Positions 42,366 through 45,456 of a stretch of DNA of 45,456 nucleotides are shown here, one piece after another. Both the position numbers and the translations under genes were made by a program. Positions within the stretch are counted from its first letter, which is position 1; each line of letters starts with the position of its first letter. The notes under the pieces were generated by a model. It searched no databases and was not told the DNA's origin. It worked only from the letters and a program-made list of their open reading frames with translations. The DNA is from Nitrososphaerota archaeon (lineage in GTDB: Archaea; Thermoproteota; Nitrososphaeria; Nitrososphaerales; JACPRH01), in contig JACPRH010000026.1 of NCBI GenBank assembly GCA_016190055.1, positions 1 through 45,456 on the forward strand, read 5' to 3'.

Positions 42366-42992
42366 ATGAAGATTCTGCCGAGAGAACATGGGGCGACAGT
42401 TATCTGGTTTGTGTCGGTGCTTGCCTCTATACTGGTTATTACCGCTCTTCCATCGCCTGCGTTTCTAATCCTTTTTCTTGCAGTGTCAATCGCGGTTTTG
42501 CTGTCGGCTGGACAGCTCACGAGTCATTCTCGCACGTTAGTCCGTATTCAGCGTAACCGGTTTTTTCTGCCGATTCTTTCGAGCAGTTTGACGCTCATTA
42601 TGCCTCTCGGGGAGTTTATCATGTTCGGGGGCCTGTCTGCGAGAGTCTTTGCCGCTTGGCTACTCCTATTCACCTATACTGTTGTCAGTGTCTCGCTGAT
42701 ACAGTTGAAGGTTCAAGGCTTCCTTAAAGGGAAAGAGGTGTCGTCGAAACGTATTGTTGTGCCGGGTCTAGCTGTGCTTGCTGGAGAAGGTGTGTTGCTC
42801 GCTTCAGCAGGGATTATGCATCCTGCAGTTATTCTTTCGCTCACGCCGCTGCTCGTTATGTGGATCTACTTGAGTCGACGCAGGGTGGAGGAGAAGAGCA
42901 ACCGGGTGAAGATGATTAAGAGAGTTGGTTTTCAGCAGACCGGTAACATGATTGCGTTCATCTTAATCTTAGCGATAGTCACAAGGCTTTAG
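42366..42992 (+). CDS. YwiC-like integral membrane protein
   Basis: 208 aa with about six membrane segments. The N-terminal LPREHGATVIWF matches the REHGA signature of the YwiC-like family, whose function is unknown. A TATA-like CTTTAAATTG about 35 bp upstream suggests a nearly leaderless mRNA. It is flanked by the ESCRT-III gene and a convergent ABC exporter. Nothing ties it to either. Confidence 0.88.
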   Translation: MKILPREHGATVIWFVSVLASILVITALPSPAFLILFLAVSIAVLLSAGQLTSHSRTLVRIQRNRFFLPILSSSLTLIMPLGEFIMFGGLSARVFAAWLLLFTYTVVSVSLIQLKVQGFLKGKEVSSKRIVVPGLAVLAGEGVLLASAGIMHPAVILSLTPLLVMWIYLSRRRVEEKSNRVKMIKRVGFQQTGNMIAFILILAIVTRL

Positions 42993-43077
42993 CTCAGCTT
43001 AACCTGCACGGCCAAATAACAGGTACGTGTAACCAGCTGCCTCGTCATTAGTGCGCTGCGTTGTTGAGTTGGATGGT

Positions 43078-44721
43078 TTAGGCTTCTAGGTTTGTTAGGA
43101 ACTTTTCGACGCCGCGTTTGCAGTATCGGTAGGCTATGTATGATAGTATGGATCCGATTATGATAGTTACTGGTAGCGCAATTGTTAGGTCGAATGCGGA
43201 GATTGGTGCTGGTCCTCTGATGCCTCCGGTGGAGATTATGCTGAACATGATTGGTGCGAAGGTTGCTAATGCGGCTACTCCGCCGATGATGAAGCCTATT
43301 ATGAAGCCTGTGAAGGTGATGTATCTGCTTCTTGTGCTGATGGTGAAATCAGGATATCTGACACCTACTCCGAGTCCGATGAAGCTTTCAATTTCGACAA
43401 CCAATATGCCGGCTATGATTGCTGCGACGACGGTTGGGAAGGGCATCGGTGCGATGGTTTGGAAGATGACGGTTACGGCCAGAGTGGCTGCGATTGATAT
43501 TATCCATGTTGGGAGAAGTTTGCCTTTAATGAGTGAGTTTGCTTTGATAGGTAGCATGCGGAGGTTGACTACTGCCTTACCTTCCTGCCCGATTGTTATT
43601 GATGAGAGCATCAGCGTGGTCATGTAGGGTATCATCACCATTAGGAAGAAGCCGGGTGAACTGCCAGAATAGTCTGACGGTGAGAACAGGGTGGGTGCGG
43701 TGAGCGATATCACGAAGAGTATGGGTATGGCGATGAACCTAGCTAAGTCTCGACGTCTCAGGAGCGCTCGGAACTCCTTCAGTGCAATCGCGGCCTCTAG
43801 AGGAGTGAAGCCTAATCCAAGGACAGACGGTGTATGCGCTGCGTATTTTGTTGACGACTCGATTACAATTGAGACAGGAGATGGGGACCAGTACCTTTGG
43901 CGAAGGTAGGAGGCTGAGAAAAAGATTGTGAAGACGAAGATGAAGGATAGGGCTGAGAAGGTTGCTACGGCTGGGAGGTTGAGTTGGATTAGGTTTGTTA
44001 TCGCAACTGAAGGCCAGACCATCGGAACAAACCACGCTAGCTCCACGCCGCCTACTAGGATGCCTAGCACGTAGAATAGTATGTAGGGGCTGAAGGCCAT
44101 CTGGATTACCACGAAGAGGATGACCACCAGCACCAGCCTCGTTATGATCGCGAACTTGCCGCTTCTCCGGTAGACTGTTGATGAGACTCTGTTCACTGCG
44201 GCTCTAAGAATCTCTACGATTAAGGCGCCCAGTATAAGGGCAAGCAGCGAGAAGAGCACCGTAATCGGCCAGATGCGGATTAAATCGAACTGCAACGCTA
44301 AGGGCAGAGCGATGCCGGCGCCGAATGCTAGGAGGAAGGAGTAGGCTGCGACGACTGACAATGTTGAGGCGGCGACATATTCGCGGGGTGAGATTGGGAG
44401 CCAGTTGACGGCTTCGCTTGATGATACGCCTGAGCCTTGACCTAGCTCGAAAAGGATGCCGGCTACGATGATGCCTGATGTCAGCAGTAATGGTAGCCCG
44501 ACCAGCGTCTGCCAAGCCAGAGGCTTAACCAAGGTCAGCAAATCTTTGGGGAAGAGCGGCAGTAGAAATTGAAGAAGTGCGAATGGTGCTGCAAAGACGA
44601 TAACATCAATAAGTATCATGATTTTGGGCTGCATGAAGCGGCCTAATCCGCCGGGGCGGCCGGCTCGGAAGTATGATTTGAAGAGTATTGAGGAGAGGGC
44701 TGAGATGGCTGATAGTCTCAT
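43078..44721 (-). CDS. ABC transporter permease (ABC-2-like exporter)
   Basis: 547 aa with about 12 membrane segments in two halves joined near residues 270-300 by a cytoplasmic stretch (FTPLEAAIALKEFRALLRRRDLARF, typical of the coupling region in these exporters). Its ATG overlaps the stop of the ATPase gene by 4 bp, so the two are translationally coupled. Substrate unknown. Confidence 0.88.
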   Translation of the reverse strand: MRLSAISALSSILFKSYFRAGRPGGLGRFMQPKIMILIDVIVFAAPFALLQFLLPLFPKDLLTLVKPLAWQTLVGLPLLLTSGIIVAGILFELGQGSGVSSSEAVNWLPISPREYVAASTLSVVAAYSFLLAFGAGIALPLALQFDLIRIWPITVLFSLLALILGALIVEILRAAVNRVSSTVYRRSGKFAIITRLVLVVILFVVIQMAFSPYILFYVLGILVGGVELAWFVPMVWPSVAITNLIQLNLPAVATFSALSFIFVFTIFFSASYLRQRYWSPSPVSIVIESSTKYAAHTPSVLGLGFTPLEAAIALKEFRALLRRRDLARFIAIPILFVISLTAPTLFSPSDYSGSSPGFFLMVMIPYMTTLMLSSITIGQEGKAVVNLRMLPIKANSLIKGKLLPTWIISIAATLAVTVIFQTIAPMPFPTVVAAIIAGILVVEIESFIGLGVGVRYPDFTISTRSRYITFTGFIIGFIIGGVAALATFAPIMFSIISTGGIRGPAPISAFDLTIALPVTIIIGSILSYIAYRYCKRGVEKFLTNLEA

Positions 44722-45456
44722 ATTTTGAGAGCCTCAACGATCTTAGCGGCGTCTTCGCCTCCTGTTAACTTGAGGAAGATGTCTTCAAGGTTTGAGCCGG
44801 AGAGGCCTGCTAGTGACCTGAGGTCCTGTACTGAGCCCTCAGCTAATACGGTGCCTTCGTTCAGAATCGTTACGTTACTGCAGATTGCCTCAGCGATTTC
44901 AAGCACATGTGTGCTGAACAGGATTGCGACACCTTCGTTTGCTAACCGGTTGAGAAGATCCTTCACTATTCTCGCTGATCGTGGATCAAGCCCGTTCAGA
45001 GGCTCGTCGAGGATGAGGATTTTTGGTCGATGCAGCAGGGAGGCGGTTATGGCTATCTTCTGCTTCATTCCTTGGGAGAAGCCGCTCATAACTACGTTCA
45101 CGTTTTTCTCCATCTGAAGGGCTCTGATGAGTTCTTCGACTCGTTGCTGCCGGATCTTAGGTTCGATTCCGTAGGCGACTCCGACAAAGTCGAGGTACTC
45201 GGCTGCTGTTAGATACTCGTATAGGTATGGTGATTCGGGAACGTAGCCGATTAGTTGTCGTGCGGCCACAGGTTTCTCCGCGACATCTAGACCGTAGATT
45301 TTGATGTTTCCTGAGTCGGGTTTCAGTAGGCCGAGTATCATCTTCATGGTGGTGCTTTTGCCTGAGCCGTTTGGGCCTAGAAGTCCTTTGATTTCGCCTT
45401 CTTTGACGGTTAACGTGAGGTTTTTCACTGCCTTGACCGTGCCGAAGGATCTGCTC
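44718..45456 (-). CDS. ABC transporter ATPase, 5' end outside the window
   Basis: Partial: the frame stays open to the window edge, and the residues upstream of the GTG at 45428 (SFGTVKAV) are the normal start of an ABC domain, so the true start lies beyond 45456. Walker A GPNGSGKS, signature SGFSQGMKQK, Walker B ILILDEPLNGLDP and the switch His in LFSTHVLEIAE are present. It is of the CcmA/NatA-type multidrug or export group and energises the permease that follows with a 4-bp overlap. No folding or drug target can be named. Confidence 0.92.
   Translation of the reverse strand, partial: SRSFGTVKAVKNLTLTVKEGEIKGLLGPNGSGKSTTMKMILGLLKPDSGNIKIYGLDVAEKPVAARQLIGYVPESPYLYEYLTAAEYLDFVGVAYGIEPKIRQQRVEELIRALQMEKNVNVVMSGFSQGMKQKIAITASLLHRPKILILDEPLNGLDPRSARIVKDLLNRLANEGVAILFSTHVLEIAEAICSNVTILNEGTVLAEGSVQDLRSLAGLSGSNLEDIFLKLTGGEDAAKIVEALKI

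Noticed and set aside
28-43027. Shared 12-mer ATAACAGGTACG near both ends of the window
   Set aside because: Expected by chance at this window size and not extended beyond 12 bases; not evidence of an attachment site.
43136-43627. 163-aa hydrophobic ORF on the + strand inside the ABC permease gene
   Set aside because: The complement of a membrane-protein gene often reads as hydrophobic; the minus-strand permease is coupled to its ATPase and is clearly the real gene.

Overview
The window is an archaeal chromosome segment. The lipid, translation and division genes are archaeal: sn-glycerol-1-phosphate dehydrogenase, P0/P1 stalk proteins, aIF6, prefoldin alpha, SecE/Spt5, a 20S proteasome beta subunit, TYW1/Taw1, archaeal-type AlaRS and LeuRS, DtdA, archaemetzincin and an ESCRT-III (CdvB-like) protein. 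Promoters are archaeal too, with TATA-like boxes about 25-30 nt upstream of starts and many leaderless messages, often starting with TTG. ESCRT-III proteins, a crenarchaeal-type non-catalytic proteasome beta subunit and a haem-copper oxidase with a membrane-anchored blue copper protein suggest an aerobic TACK archaeon. A non-methanogenic Nitrososphaerota/Aigarchaeota-like lineage is my inference. I see no tRNA, rRNA, CRISPR array or full-length insertion sequence.

Layout. 1-4.4 kb: a secreted two-domain beta protein, then a metal locus with a ZnuC/ZnuB-type ABC transporter lacking a visible binding protein, a DtxR/MntR regulator and an FTR1 iron permease. The FTR1 promoter carries two abutting iron-box-like dyads (TTAGG-N4-CCTAA). 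4.4-5 kb: a non-coding gap with a possible gene relic. 5-10.7 kb: an alaS-leuS operon. 10.7-14.1 kb: a small membrane-anchored protein, archaemetzincin, ribosomal P1 (L12) alone on the + strand, and an L1-P0 operon on the - strand. 14.4-19.2 kb: carA-carB followed by a short AhpD-like ORF. 19.4-24.3 kb: a nucleotidyltransferase-fold protein, a blue copper protein, and a cytochrome oxidase operon (coxB, fused coxA-coxC, subunit IV).

24.4-27.5 kb: nadM, rtcA, secE, spt5 and rpl11 read on the - strand. secE was too short for routine ORF calling and was found by reading the gap. 27.6-31.4 kb: an aminotransferase, a long FKBP, UPF0179 and G1P dehydrogenase. 31.6-34.7 kb: aIF6, prefoldin alpha, ftsY and argF. 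34.7-36.8 kb: an alkyltransferase, D-aminoacyl-tRNA deacylase and a proteasome beta subunit lacking the catalytic Thr. A 98-bp MITE-like insertion with a perfect 9-bp target duplication lies in the dtdA/psmB gap. 36.8-45.5 kb: taw1, a MetE-core methyltransferase, YbjQ, a membrane winged-helix protein, a CapA-like phosphatase, an ESCRT-III protein, a YwiC-like protein and an ABC exporter whose ATPase runs off the end.

Most genes are housekeeping. The most noteworthy items are the double iron-box promoter, the MITE-like element, the inactive beta subunit, an archaemetzincin with one zinc-site Cys replaced, an oxidase lacking the K-channel lysine by hand alignment, and recurrent period-4 repeats at gene ends. 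I did not find a clearly new multi-gene system. All identifications are by reading and motif recognition; no database search was run.
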